From assembly GCF_001500025.1 (NCBI RefSeq), contig NZ_LQIW01000002.1, positions 148,096-212,095 of the forward strand: a stretch of DNA of 64,000 nucleotides. Reading direction: 5' to 3'. Positions within the stretch are counted from its first letter, which is position 1. Each line of letters opens with the position of its first letter. A program made the translations under genes and the position numbers. Below are positions 38,958 to 47,255 of this stretch, piece after piece. Under the pieces are notes generated by a model. It worked only from the letters and a program-made list of their open reading frames with translations, was not told where the DNA came from and ran no database searches. This stretch comes from Mycobacterium sp. IS-1590 (GTDB lineage Bacteria > Actinomycetota > Actinomycetes > Mycobacteriales > Mycobacteriaceae).

Positions 38958-39653
38958 ATGATGCGCGTCGGCATCGCCGGCGCCGGGGCGGTCGGACGGT
39001 CGGTGGCGCAGGAACTGATCGACTACGGCCACAAGGTGCTGTTGATCGAACACGACGTGCGGCACTACGAACCGCGGACGGTTCCCGGCGCGGAATGGTT
39101 GCTCGCCGATGCGTGCGAGTTGTCCTCGCTCGAGGAATCCGGGTTGCAGATATGCGACGTGGTGATCGCGGCGACCGGCGACGACAAGGTGAACCTGGCG
39201 GCCGCGCTGTTGGCGAAAACGGAATTCGGTGTCGCCCGCGTGGTGGCTCGGGTCAACGACCTGCGCAACGAGTGGTTGTTCACCGAGGCGTGGGGGGTCG
39301 ACGTCGCGGTCTCCGCGCCGAGCGCGCTGGTGGCCGCGATCGAGGGCGCCATCGACATCGGTCACGTGGTGCGGTTGATGCAGTTGCGGCACGGGCAGGT
39401 GAGCCTGGCGAAACTGACGCTGCCCGAGGGTGATCCGCTGGTCGGTCGGCGGATGCGCGACCTGCCGTTGCCGGAGAACACCGCGCTGGCGATCATCATC
39501 CGCGACAGCGGGATCGTCCTGCCCCAGCCCGACGACGTGCTGGAAGCCGGTGACGAGATGCTGTTCTTGGCCGGCGGCTCCACCCACGGCGAAGTCGCTG
39601 CGCTGGTGCACGGTGCGATCAACCCGACGAGCGCTCGGACGTCAGGCGGGTGA
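38958..39653 (+). CDS. TrkA-type potassium-channel regulatory protein (RCK)
   Basis: A 231-residue protein from ATG 38958 (a second ATG follows at once); GAGGAG lies 7 bases upstream. The Rossmann start MRVGIAGAGAVGRSVAQEL binds NAD(H) or ATP, with DVRHYEP as the acidic turn, and residues about 140-215 form a TrkA-C domain. It resembles CeoB/CeoC proteins that gate K+ transporters. Upstream in-frame codons give an N-terminal extension that is not conserved in the fold. Its 3' end overlaps the convergent SulP gene by 35 bases. Confidence 0.85.
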   Translation: MMRVGIAGAGAVGRSVAQELIDYGHKVLLIEHDVRHYEPRTVPGAEWLLADACELSSLEESGLQICDVVIAATGDDKVNLAAALLAKTEFGVARVVARVNDLRNEWLFTEAWGVDVAVSAPSALVAAIEGAIDIGHVVRLMQLRHGQVSLAKLTLPEGDPLVGRRMRDLPLPENTALAIIIRDSGIVLPQPDDVLEAGDEMLFLAGGSTHGEVAALVHGAINPTSARTSGG

Positions 39654-41262
39654 CGTGGGTTCGGGCGTGGTCGATCGCCTCGTCGAGTGAGTCCATCAAG
39701 TGGTTCTCGTGGCGCAGTGATTCGAATACGCCGACGTTGGAAAGCAGGCGCATGTGTTCGGGGCGAACGCCTTTGATGATCACGGTGATGCCGCGCGCCT
39801 CCAGTTCGGTGGCGATCTGCGCCAAGGAATTCGCGCCGGTGGCGTCGAGCATGCCCAGTTGGCTGAGTCGGATGATCACCACCGACGTGTGCGGATGGTC
39901 GGTATCGATGATCTCGCTCGAGATGCGCTCGGCCACCCCGAAGAACATCGCTCCGTCCAGACGTAGCAGCGCGATCCGCTCGTCACCGGGGCGACGCGGC
40001 ACGGGGAGATCTTCTCGGGTCACGCTGCTGCGACGGGCGACCGCGCGCAGCGCGAAGAACGCCGCGACGACGACCCCGATCTGCACGGCTTCGATGAGAT
40101 CGAAGCACACCGTGATGGCGGCGGTGAGCGCGAACGTCACAGCATCCGAGCGGGTGGAGCGCAGGATCTTGGTGACGGTGGACAACGAGATCATCCGAAA
40201 CGAGGTCACCATCAGAACGCCCGCCAATGCCGACAACGGTATTGCGGACACGGGTCCGGTCGCCAGGTAGACGACTGCGAGCAGGACCAGCGAATGCACG
40301 ATGGCCGCGACCCGGGTACGCGCGCCGGAACGAACGTTGACGGCGGTACGGGCGATGGCTCCGGTCGCGGGCATTCCGCCGAAGGCGCCCGATGCGACCG
40401 AAGCGAGTCCTTGTCCCACCAGTTCGCGGTCGGGGTCGTACGGTCCCGTCGGCGCCATGGTGGCGGCGACCCGCGCCGACAGCAGGGACTCGATGGCGGC
40501 CAGTGCCGCGATCGCCAGAGCGGCACCGACGAGGGTCCGCATTGCGCCGACGTCTACGTCGGGAATGACTGGCGTGGGGAGATGGGAGGGCAGCTCACCG
40601 ATGCGCGCTACCGAAATATCAAGAGCCACCACGACTACCGTCACAACTATCACAGAAGCGAGCGATTCCGGGATGCCGCGGTGCAGGCGTGGCAGGACCA
40701 CCATCAGCGTCGCGACAACCGCCACCACGGCAAGCGTTTTCGCCGCCGATGACCAATCCGCTTGTCTGACAACGTTCCACGCGACCGACAGCGTGCGCCC
40801 GCCCGCCGGGCTGTCTTGGCCGAACGCAGCGGGCACCTGCTGAAGGAAGATGATCACGGCGATGCCCAGCGTGAACCCTTCGATGACGGGCCAGGGGATG
40901 AATGTCACCGCACGGCCCAGACCGGTGACTCCCGCGACGACCACGAGCAGACCGGCCAGCACGGTGACGAGGGCGATGCTGCCGAGACCGTAGTGAGCCA
41001 CGATCGGTGCGAGCACGACGGCCATCGCACCGGTAGGCCCGGACACCTGCACATGCGACCCACCGAAGACGGCCGCCACCAAACCAGCGACGACGGCGGT
41101 GACCAGTCCGGCAGCGGCACCGACACCCGAACTGATGCCGAACGCCAGGGCCAGGGGCAGGGCGACGACGCCGACCGTGATTCCGGCCAGGATGTCACGG
41201 CGCCACGATCGGGGGAGTTCGCTGTAGTCCCGGCGGTTCGGGAGCAGTCGGGCGAGGTTCAT
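39619..41262 (-). CDS. SulP-family anion transporter with STAS domain
   Basis: A 547-residue protein with about 12 membrane helices (residues 25-420; consensus GSHVQVSGPTGAMAVVLAPI and MPATGAIARTAVNVRSGARTR) and a cytosolic STAS domain at about 440-535 (RLSQLGMLDATGANSLAQI). SulP proteins carry sulfate, bicarbonate or related anions. The start ATG overlaps the stop of the ArsR gene by 4 bases, so the regulator and transporter are co-expressed. The ligand may be sulfate or bicarbonate; the sequence does not decide. The last 35 bases overlap the convergent TrkA gene. Confidence 0.9.
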   Translation of the reverse strand: MNLARLLPNRRDYSELPRSWRRDILAGITVGVVALPLALAFGISSGVGAAAGLVTAVVAGLVAAVFGGSHVQVSGPTGAMAVVLAPIVAHYGLGSIALVTVLAGLLVVVAGVTGLGRAVTFIPWPVIEGFTLGIAVIIFLQQVPAAFGQDSPAGGRTLSVAWNVVRQADWSSAAKTLAVVAVVATLMVVLPRLHRGIPESLASVIVVTVVVVALDISVARIGELPSHLPTPVIPDVDVGAMRTLVGAALAIAALAAIESLLSARVAATMAPTGPYDPDRELVGQGLASVASGAFGGMPATGAIARTAVNVRSGARTRVAAIVHSLVLLAVVYLATGPVSAIPLSALAGVLMVTSFRMISLSTVTKILRSTRSDAVTFALTAAITVCFDLIEAVQIGVVVAAFFALRAVARRSSVTREDLPVPRRPGDERIALLRLDGAMFFGVAERISSEIIDTDHPHTSVVIIRLSQLGMLDATGANSLAQIATELEARGITVIIKGVRPEHMRLLSNVGVFESLRHENHLMDSLDEAIDHARTHVTRLTSERSSG

Positions 41263-41636
41263 TTGTCGTGCGCCAGCGGAGGCAGCGTCTTGAACGCCTC
41301 CAATCGGTCCCGGTTGGTTCCGAGGACGTCGGCGAGGAAGGTTCTGGCGATGACCAGGAGTTCGGAGATCTTCGGGTGGGCGAGTTCGTAGAGGACTGAG
41401 TTGCCGACTCGTTGCGCCGAGACCACGTGATGACGCTTGAGCACCGCCAAGTGCTGAGACAGCAGCGTGGGCTCGAGGTCGGTTTCGGCGAGGATCTCGC
41501 TGACCGAGGTCGGCTTGCCGTTGGCCGACAGAATCTCCAGAACACGGATGCGTGCCGGGTGGGCCAGCGCTTTGAACAGGTTGGCCTTGATCTCGTAGAG
41601 CGGCAGCTCGGAGCTACCGAGGAAGCGGTGAGGCAT
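41259..41636 (-). CDS. ArsR-family regulator without cysteines
   Basis: A 125-residue winged-helix protein from ATG 41636. LFKALAHPARIRVLEILS, then SVSEILAETDLEPTLLSQHLAVLKRHHVV, is the ArsR DNA-binding pattern, with VGNSVLYELAHP as the wing. It has no cysteine at all, so it cannot be a thiol metal sensor of the ArsR/CmtR sort. It is translationally coupled to the SulP transporter, and an inverted repeat at 41653-41676 upstream is the probable operator. It may respond to redox state, anions or a metabolite. Confidence 0.87.
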   Translation of the reverse strand: MPHRFLGSSELPLYEIKANLFKALAHPARIRVLEILSANGKPTSVSEILAETDLEPTLLSQHLAVLKRHHVVSAQRVGNSVLYELAHPKISELLVIARTFLADVLGTNRDRLEAFKTLPPLAHDK

Positions 41637-41652
41637 ACATTCCAGCACTTGA

Positions 41653-41676
41653 TGGATTGAACAAATTCGCAATCCA
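41653..41676. promoter_or_regulatory. Inverted repeat TGGATTG-N10-CAATCCA, ArsR operator candidate
   Basis: Seven-base perfect arms (41653-41659 and 41670-41676) separated by AACAAATTCG, 17 bases before the ArsR ATG and 48 bases from the divergent PHP gene. Length and symmetry suit a dimeric winged-helix regulator, so autoregulation of the arsR-sulP operon is likely. Confidence 0.65.
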
Positions 41677-41723
41677 CTATATCGGGACCAGGTCGGGTCA
41701 TGCAAAACGGGCACACTGGAGTG

Positions 41724-42728
41724 ATGGACCCCGTCAACGCGCTGCGCCAGATCGCCTATTACAAGGACCGCGCTCGCGAGGACCCGCGCCGGGTGATGGC
41801 GTACCGTAACGCCGCCGACGTCGTCGAAGCCCTCTCCGACGCCGAACGCGACCGCCACGGCACCGCCAACAGCTGGCAGTCGCTGCCCGGCATCGGCCCC
41901 AAGACCGCGAAGGTCATCGCGCAGGCATGGGCCGGGCGCGAACCCGAGGTGCTGACCGAACTGCGCTCGAACGCAAAAGATCTCGGGGGCGGCGATATCC
42001 GTGCGGCGCTGCGCGGCGATCTGCACGTGCATTCGAACTGGTCGGACGGCTCGGCACCCATCGAGGAAATGATGTCCGCGGCAAGGGATCTGGGGCATGA
42101 GTACTGCGCGCTGACCGACCATTCGCCGCGGCTTCGGATCGCCAACGGTCTGTCACCGGAACGGCTGCGTAGACAACTCGACGTCATCGACGAGTTGCGC
42201 GAGAAGGTCGCCCCGCTGCGGATTCTCACCGGCATCGAGGTCGACATCCTCGAGGACGGCTCCCTCGACCAGGAGGACGAACTGCTCGAACGGCTCGACA
42301 TCGTGGTGGCCAGCGTGCATTCGAAGCTGGCGATGGATGCCCCGTCGATGACGCGCCGGATGCTCAAGGCGGTCGCCAACCCGCACACCGATGTGCTGGG
42401 CCACTGCACCGGTCGCCTGGTCACCGGGGGACGTGGGATGCGGCCGGAATCGAAATTCGACGCCGAAAAGGTGTTCACGGCATGTCGGGACAACGGAACG
42501 GCCGTCGAGATCAACTCCCGACCCGAGCGGCGCGATCCGCCGACCCGGCTGCTCAAGCTCGCGCTCGACATCGGTTGCCTGTTCTCGATCGACACCGATT
42601 CGCACGCGCCCGGGCAGTTGGAGTTCCTCGGCTACGGAGCGCAGCGTGCGCTCGACGCCGAGGTGCCGGTCGAGCGCATCGTCAACACCTGGCCCGCCGA
42701 GGAATTGTTGGTGTGGGCCGGTTCTTGA
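41724..42728 (+). CDS. PHP-domain phosphoesterase with helix-hairpin-helix (Rv3856c-like)
   Basis: A 334-residue protein starting at ATG 41724 (GTG one codon earlier). The N-terminus (residues 1-90) is a PolX-like helical domain with a DNA-binding hairpin LPGIGPKTAKVIAQAW. The PHP domain follows: DLHVHSNWSDGS, CALTDHSPR, GIEVDIL, DIVVASVHSKL and SIDTDSHAPGQL supply metal-binding His and Asp. Such proteins may process 3' ends of DNA or hydrolyse histidinol-phosphate-like substrates; the hairpin favours DNA. It is divergent from the arsR-sulP operon. Confidence 0.85.
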   Translation: MDPVNALRQIAYYKDRAREDPRRVMAYRNAADVVEALSDAERDRHGTANSWQSLPGIGPKTAKVIAQAWAGREPEVLTELRSNAKDLGGGDIRAALRGDLHVHSNWSDGSAPIEEMMSAARDLGHEYCALTDHSPRLRIANGLSPERLRRQLDVIDELREKVAPLRILTGIEVDILEDGSLDQEDELLERLDIVVASVHSKLAMDAPSMTRRMLKAVANPHTDVLGHCTGRLVTGGRGMRPESKFDAEKVFTACRDNGTAVEINSRPERRDPPTRLLKLALDIGCLFSIDTDSHAPGQLEFLGYGAQRALDAEVPVERIVNTWPAEELLVWAGS

Positions 42729-42766
42729 GAACAGTCCGCGGTTAACTGCCCCGAACGGGGTACAGG

Positions 42767-43261
42767 GTGACTGTGAGAAAAATTATCGGTGAGACGGCCG
42801 CGGCGCTGGGCGCGCGTGCCGCAGAGCTCGCGAACGCGGCGGGCGAGACCGCCGGTCGCCTCGTACGACGCGTCAGCGGCGAGCCCGAAGACCAGGCCGA
42901 GCACAGCAAACCGTCGTCGGCGCCACCGAAGAAGGCACCAGCCAAGAAGGCGGCCAAGGCTCCGGCGAAAAAGGCACCCGCCAAGAAGGTGACCAAGGTG
43001 CCCGCCAAGAAGGCGGCGGCCCAGGCGCCGGTGAAGAAGGCGCCGGCCAAGAAGACGACTGCCAAGAAGGCGGCCACCAAGGCGCCCACCAAGGCGCCCG
43101 CCAAGAAGGCGCCCGCGAAAAAGGCTGTGCCACCGATGAAGTCGGCGAAGACGGAAGCCGCCAACCCACCGCCGAAGCCGGTCCGGGCAGCCAAGAAGGC
43201 ACATCCCGCCAAGCGGGCGAAGGCCCAGCCGCGCAAAGGCAAGCCCGGGTCAGTCGGGTAG
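42767..43261 (+). CDS. PAKK-repeat lysine-rich nucleoid-type protein
   Basis: A 164-residue basic protein starting at GTG 42767. The first 35 residues (RKIIGETAAALGARAAELAN) form an amphipathic helix. From residue 50 the chain is a low-complexity array of PAKKAP / PAKKA units with Pro, Ala and Lys, as in histone H1 and the tails of HupB and Hns in mycobacteria. It has no C-terminal membrane helix, unlike the Hns-like protein at 50937. It is predicted to bind DNA or other polyanions. Its last 12 bases overlap the convergent DinB gene. Confidence 0.72.
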   Translation: MTVRKIIGETAAALGARAAELANAAGETAGRLVRRVSGEPEDQAEHSKPSSAPPKKAPAKKAAKAPAKKAPAKKVTKVPAKKAAAQAPVKKAPAKKTTAKKAATKAPTKAPAKKAPAKKAVPPMKSAKTEAANPPPKPVRAAKKAHPAKRAKAQPRKGKPGSVG

Positions 43262-44470
43262 CTGGGGCATTTCGAGACCGGGGTCGCGGCCAAGTAACAC
43301 GCCGCGGGTCACCGCGGAATTGCCGTACCGCTGACGCACCTGGTCGACGGCTTCGTCGACCGCGGTGGTGTCGTGGCTCTCCTCGAACGGCAGCTCGAGC
43401 TGTTGCGCGCCGTCGCGATCGATGTTGGACACGGCGAACCCGACGAGGGTGAGACCGCGTTCGGCGATCAACGGCGCCGCCGCGGCCACGAGGCCCCGGG
43501 CGGTGTGCAGGATCACCTCGGTCGACGCGGTCGCGCGTGGCATCGTGTGCGACCGGGTGGCACGGCCGAAGTCGTCGAAGCGCAGCCGCAGAACCACGGT
43601 GCGCCCGGTCCGCCCGGCCTTGCGCATCCGCCGGGTGATGCGGTCGATCAGGTTGACGACGACCGCGTCGATCTCGCCCGGCGACATCGTGTTGCCGCGC
43701 CGGCCCAGCGCACGCTGCGCACCGACCGAGCGCCGGCGCACACCGGTGACCACCCGGCGCCGATCGATGTTGCGCGACAACGCGAACAACCGGCTGCCCA
43801 TCGCCGCGCCGACGAGGGATCCGAGAGTGGACTCGCTCAACTCGGCGACGTCGGCCACCGTCTCGATGCCGTAGGTGTGCAGCTTCTCGGCGGTCTTGGC
43901 GCCGACACCCCAGAGTCGGCGCACCGGCAACGGGTGCAGAAACGCCAGCTCGCGATCGGGTGGGACGAGTAGCAACCCGTCGGGTTTGGCTTCCTGGCTG
44001 GCGACCTTGGCCAGGAACTTGGTGCGCGCGATGCCGACGGTGATGGGCAGGCCGACCTCTTCACGGACCCGCGCCCGCAACCGGGCCGCGACCTCGACAG
44101 GGGTGCCCGAGACCCGCCGCAGCCCCGACACATCGAGAAACGCCTCGTCGACCGACAGCGGTTCGACCACCGGAGTTGTGTCGTGAAAAACCTCGAAGAC
44201 CGCGCGGCTGGCTTGGGAGTACGCCGACATGCGTGGAGGCACGACGATCGCGTGCGGACAGAGGCGGCGTGCTTCTCGTCCGCCCATCGCGGTGCGCACA
44301 CCGTATGCCTTGGCCTCGTAGCTGGCTGCCAGCACCACGCCTGCCCCGACGATGACGGGCCGGCCGCGCAGCGACGGCTCGTCACGCTGTTCGACCGAGG
44401 CGTAGAACGAATCGAGGTCGGCGTGCAGAATGCTCGTCGAGGCCGCCCCGGAACCAGTGGACACGAACAT
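43250..44470 (-). CDS. dinB: Y-family DNA polymerase IV (DinB3-like)
   Basis: A 406-residue translesion polymerase. The catalytic metal sites are in ILHADLDSFYASVEQ and LSVDEAFLDVSG; the helix-hairpin-helix of the thumb reads RLWGVGAKTAEKL, and QLELPF near residue 370 is a beta-clamp binding motif. A LexA-type palindrome covers the start codon, so it could be damage-inducible. ATG 44470 lies within that box; GTG 44464 is an alternative start. Its location by ethR and near gltBD matches, from memory, the M. smegmatis dinB3 gene. Confidence 0.9.
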   Translation of the reverse strand: MFVSTGSGAASTSILHADLDSFYASVEQRDEPSLRGRPVIVGAGVVLAASYEAKAYGVRTAMGGREARRLCPHAIVVPPRMSAYSQASRAVFEVFHDTTPVVEPLSVDEAFLDVSGLRRVSGTPVEVAARLRARVREEVGLPITVGIARTKFLAKVASQEAKPDGLLLVPPDRELAFLHPLPVRRLWGVGAKTAEKLHTYGIETVADVAELSESTLGSLVGAAMGSRLFALSRNIDRRRVVTGVRRRSVGAQRALGRRGNTMSPGEIDAVVVNLIDRITRRMRKAGRTGRTVVLRLRFDDFGRATRSHTMPRATASTEVILHTARGLVAAAAPLIAERGLTLVGFAVSNIDRDGAQQLELPFEESHDTTAVDEAVDQVRQRYGNSAVTRGVLLGRDPGLEMPQLPD

Positions 44471-44477
44471 ATGTTCG
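44464..44477. promoter_or_regulatory. LexA-type SOS box CGAAC-N4-GTTCG at the dinB start
   Basis: A perfect palindrome CGAACATATGTTCG overlapping the ATG of dinB. It fits the mycobacterial LexA consensus TCGAAC-N4-GTTCGA except at the two outermost bases. LexA bound here would sit on the start of the gene, blocking initiation or elongation. Confidence 0.65.
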
Positions 44478-44490
44478 CATCGAGGACCGA

Positions 44491-45138
44491 CTAGTGGCGA
44501 GTGGTGCCGTAGATGCTCGTGACCCAGATGTGGGCGAGGGTGTCGACGAGCTGGTCGGGGCTGACCGCAGGCTGCTCGGATGCGAAGGCTGCAAGCATCG
44601 TGCGCTCGTTCATCAGGTTCAGCGACGTCGCGAGATCCTGCGCCGGAATCGTCTCGGGCGCCTCGCCGCGAGCGCGTTCACTCTCGATCGATGCGGTGGT
44701 GTGGTCGATCCACTTCTGCATGAAGCGTGACCACAGCGCGCGCACGTCGGGATTGGTGGGCCGGGCGTCGGCCCCCGCGAGCGTGACCGCGCGGTGCGCA
44801 CCGAAGGTCCCGAACAGCGCGTTGATGGCCTTCCACACTCCGGCGGGATCCACCGCGGGATCCATGCCGCCCATCGCGTCGTCGGCATTGCGGTCGGCCT
44901 CGTTGATGACCTGCTCGACGAGCGCACGAAGCACCGCGTCCTTCGACGGGAAATAGAAGTAGAACGTCGGACGGGAGATTCCCGCGCCCTTGGCGAGGTC
45001 GTCCACCGAGATGTCGGCCAGCGATCGCTCCTCGAGCAGCGCCTCGAGGGTCGAGAGAATCGCCTGTTCACGGTCATCACCGGAGGGGCGGCCGGAACGG
45101 CGTCCCCGCGGTCCGCGGGACTGGCTAACGGCGGTCAC
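44491..45138 (-). CDS. ethR: EthR, TetR-family repressor of ethA
   Basis: A 215-residue TetR regulator. The stretch RPSGDDREQAILSTLEALLEE, then SLADISVDDLAKGAGISRPT and FYFYFPSKDAVLRAL, is almost the same as M. tuberculosis EthR (Rv3855), and the C-terminal NLMNERTMLAAFASEQP and VHIW/AHIWVTSIYG match too. EthR represses the divergent monooxygenase EthA by cooperative binding to the intergenic region. The start is GTG 45138; dinB begins 21 bases after its stop. Confidence 0.93.
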   Translation of the reverse strand: MTAVSQSRGPRGRRSGRPSGDDREQAILSTLEALLEERSLADISVDDLAKGAGISRPTFYFYFPSKDAVLRALVEQVINEADRNADDAMGGMDPAVDPAGVWKAINALFGTFGAHRAVTLAGADARPTNPDVRALWSRFMQKWIDHTTASIESERARGEAPETIPAQDLATSLNLMNERTMLAAFASEQPAVSPDQLVDTLAHIWVTSIYGTTRH

Positions 45139-45157
45139 ATCGAACGACTTTACACGC

Positions 45158-45174
45158 TGTCGAGATTATCGACA
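45158..45174. promoter_or_regulatory. Candidate EthR operator region
   Basis: In the 79-base ethR-ethA gap, TGTCGA (45158-45163) and TCGACA (45169-45174) form a perfect inverted repeat, followed by GTTGAC and CTCGACACC and a TTGATACG just before ethA. The repeated TCGACA/GTTGA half sites recall the multi-site EthR operator of M. tuberculosis. Confidence 0.7.
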
Positions 45175-45217
45175 CAGTGTTGACTAACTCGACACCCCGT
45201 TGATACGCTCCGGTACC

Positions 45218-46693
45218 ATGAGCGAACACCTCGACGTCGTCATCGTGGGCGCCGGCATCTCCGGCATCAGCGCAGCCTGGCATCTGCAGGACCGCTGCCC
45301 GAACAAGAGCTACGCAATCCTGGAGCGCAGGGAGAACCTCGGCGGTACCTGGGACCTGTTCAAGTACCCCGGCATCCGCTCCGATTCCGATATGTTCACC
45401 CTGGGCTTCCGGTTCAAGCCGTGGACCTCGGAGAAGGCGATCGCCGACGGGCCGTCGATCATGGCGTACCTCAAGGAAACCGTTGCCGAGTACGGCATCG
45501 ACAAGCACATCCGCTACCGCCATCGCGTGCTGTCGGCGGATTGGTCGGATGAGAACAACCGCTGGACCGTGCGCGTCGAGCGCGACGGACAGGAAGCCGA
45601 AATCACCGCGTCGTTCTTGTTCGCCGCGAGCGGTTACTACAACTACGACCAGGGCTACGCCCCCGAATTTGTTGGCCGTGACGACTTCGAGGGCACGATC
45701 ATCCATCCGCAGCACTGGCCCGAGGATCTCGATTACCAGGGCAAGAAGATCGTCGTGATCGGTAGCGGCGCGACCGCGGTCACCCTGATTCCGGCGCTGG
45801 CCAACTCCGGCGCCGGCCACGTCACGATGCTGCAGCGCTCACCGACCTATGTCGGTTCGCTGCCCGACGTGGATCCGTTCGCGGTTCGGACGAAGAAGAC
45901 GCTGCCGGAGAGGCCGGCGTATGTACTGAACCGCTGGAAGAGCATCTTGTTCCAGTCCGCGCAGTATCAGATCAGCCGGCGTTTCCCGAACTTCATGCGC
46001 AAGCAGCTGATGACCATGGCGCAGCGCCGGTTGCCCCAGGGCTACGACGTACAGAAGCACTTCGGGCCGCGCTACAACCCGTGGGACGAGCGGCTGTGCC
46101 TGGCGCCCAACGGCGATCTGTTCAGGACGATTCGCCACGGCAAGGCCGACGTCGTCACCGACACCATTGAGCGGTTCACCAAGACGGGCATCAAGCTCGC
46201 CTCCGGTGAGGAGCTCGAGGCCGACATCATCGTCACCGCAACGGGTTTGAACCTGCAGCTGTTCGGTGGTGCGGCGATCATGCGCAACGGCGAGCCGATC
46301 GAGCTGAACGAGACCATGGCCTACAAGGGCATGATGCTGACCCACATGCCGAACATGGCGTTCACCATCGGCTACACGAACGCGTCATGGACGTTGAAGG
46401 CCGACCTGGTCTCGGAGTTCTTCTGCCGGGTGCTGAACTACATGGACGCCAATGGATTCGACCGTGTCGAACCGATGCATCCCGGCAACAGTGTCGACGA
46501 ACGCCCGCTGATGGACTTCACCCCCGGATACGTCCTGCGCGCGCTGGACTATCTGCCGAAGGCGGGACATGTCGCGCCGTGGCGGCTCAAGCAGAACTAT
46601 CTGCTCGACCTGCGGCTGATTCGTCGCGGCAAGGTCGACGATGAGGCGCTGGAGTTCACCAAACACCGTGCGTCGGTGAAGGCTTCGGCTTAG
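45218..46693 (+). CDS. ethA: EthA, FAD-containing Baeyer-Villiger monooxygenase
   Basis: A 491-residue flavin monooxygenase. The FAD-binding loop is VVIVGAGISGISAA, the Baeyer-Villiger fingerprint FxGxxxHxxxW is FEGTIIHPQHW (residues about 157-167) and the NADPH-binding motif is VVIGSGATAVTL. It matches EthA (Rv3854c), which oxidises ketones and activates thioamide prodrugs such as ethionamide. It is divergent from ethR with its operator between. A long inverted repeat lies just after the stop. Confidence 0.95.
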   Translation: MSEHLDVVIVGAGISGISAAWHLQDRCPNKSYAILERRENLGGTWDLFKYPGIRSDSDMFTLGFRFKPWTSEKAIADGPSIMAYLKETVAEYGIDKHIRYRHRVLSADWSDENNRWTVRVERDGQEAEITASFLFAASGYYNYDQGYAPEFVGRDDFEGTIIHPQHWPEDLDYQGKKIVVIGSGATAVTLIPALANSGAGHVTMLQRSPTYVGSLPDVDPFAVRTKKTLPERPAYVLNRWKSILFQSAQYQISRRFPNFMRKQLMTMAQRRLPQGYDVQKHFGPRYNPWDERLCLAPNGDLFRTIRHGKADVVTDTIERFTKTGIKLASGEELEADIIVTATGLNLQLFGGAAIMRNGEPIELNETMAYKGMMLTHMPNMAFTIGYTNASWTLKADLVSEFFCRVLNYMDANGFDRVEPMHPGNSVDERPLMDFTPGYVLRALDYLPKAGHVAPWRLKQNYLLDLRLIRRGKVDDEALEFTKHRASVKASA

Positions 46694-46717
46694 CCAGCGT
46701 CTCGCGTCCGCGAGTGT

Positions 46718-46759
46718 GCATTCTCATACGCCACGGCGGCGTGTCGCGTATGAGAATGC
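46718..46759. terminator. Perfect 13-base inverted repeat between convergent ethA and rraA
   Basis: GCATTCTCATACG (46718-46730) and CGTATGAGAATGC (46747-46759) flank a 16-base GC-rich loop. It lies in the 82-base gap between the ends of ethA and rraA and could terminate both. There is no T-run, and the low-GC arms differ from the surroundings, so it may instead be a dispersed repeat unit. Confidence 0.55.
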
Positions 46760-46775
46760 GCAGTCGGGCGGGGAA

Positions 46776-47255
46776 CTACGGTTCGACCACCACGATGCCG
46801 TCGTCGTCGCTGTAGGCGATATGGCCGGGCGTGAAGACCACGCCGCCGAACTCGACGTCGATATCGCGGTGGCCTTCACCGGTTTTCGTGCTCTTGCGCG
46901 GATTGGTGCCGAGCGCCTTGATGCCGATGTCGAGGGTGCGCAGCGTCGCGGAGTCGCGGACCGCGCCGTTGATGATCAAACCGGCCCAACCATTTTCGAC
47001 GCCGAGCCCCGCAATGACATCGCCGACCAACGCCGAGTGCAGGGACCCGTCGCCGTCGATCACGAGCACGCCGCCGTCACCCGGCTCGGACAAGACCGAC
47101 TTCAGCAACGCGTTGTCCTGGAAGCACTTCACCGTGACGATCGGCCCGGCGAACTGCACACGCCCGCCGAATTGGCGGAGCTGCAGATCGCAGCTGCGCA
47201 CGTCGGGGCCGATGTCATCGACCAGGTCAGCGGTGGGACGGGGCTCGATACTCAC
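46776..47255 (-). CDS. rraA: RraA-like protein (Rv3853-like)
   Basis: A 159-residue protein starting at GTG 47255, overlapping the stop of the upstream gene by 4 bases (GTGA). The RraA fold shows [39 protein letters not shown] and [13 protein letters not shown] with the conserved GxxRD. Proteins of this shape were once called MenG but act as inhibitors of RNase E or as HMG/CHA aldolases; the H.xxRD site for the latter is present. The length equals that of the M. tuberculosis protein. Confidence 0.9.
   Translation of the reverse strand: MSIEPRPTADLVDDIGPDVRSCDLQLRQFGGRVQFAGPIVTVKCFQDNALLKSVLSEPGDGGVLVIDGDGSLHSALVGDVIAGLGVENGWAGLIINGAVRDSATLRTLDIGIKALGTNPRKSTKTGEGHRDIDVEFGGVVFTPGHIAYSDDDGIVVVEP

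Noticed and set aside
42900..43160. Repeated PAKK units as a DNA repeat or CRISPR-like array
   Set aside because: The repeat is in the protein; codons vary and there are no spacers of regular length.
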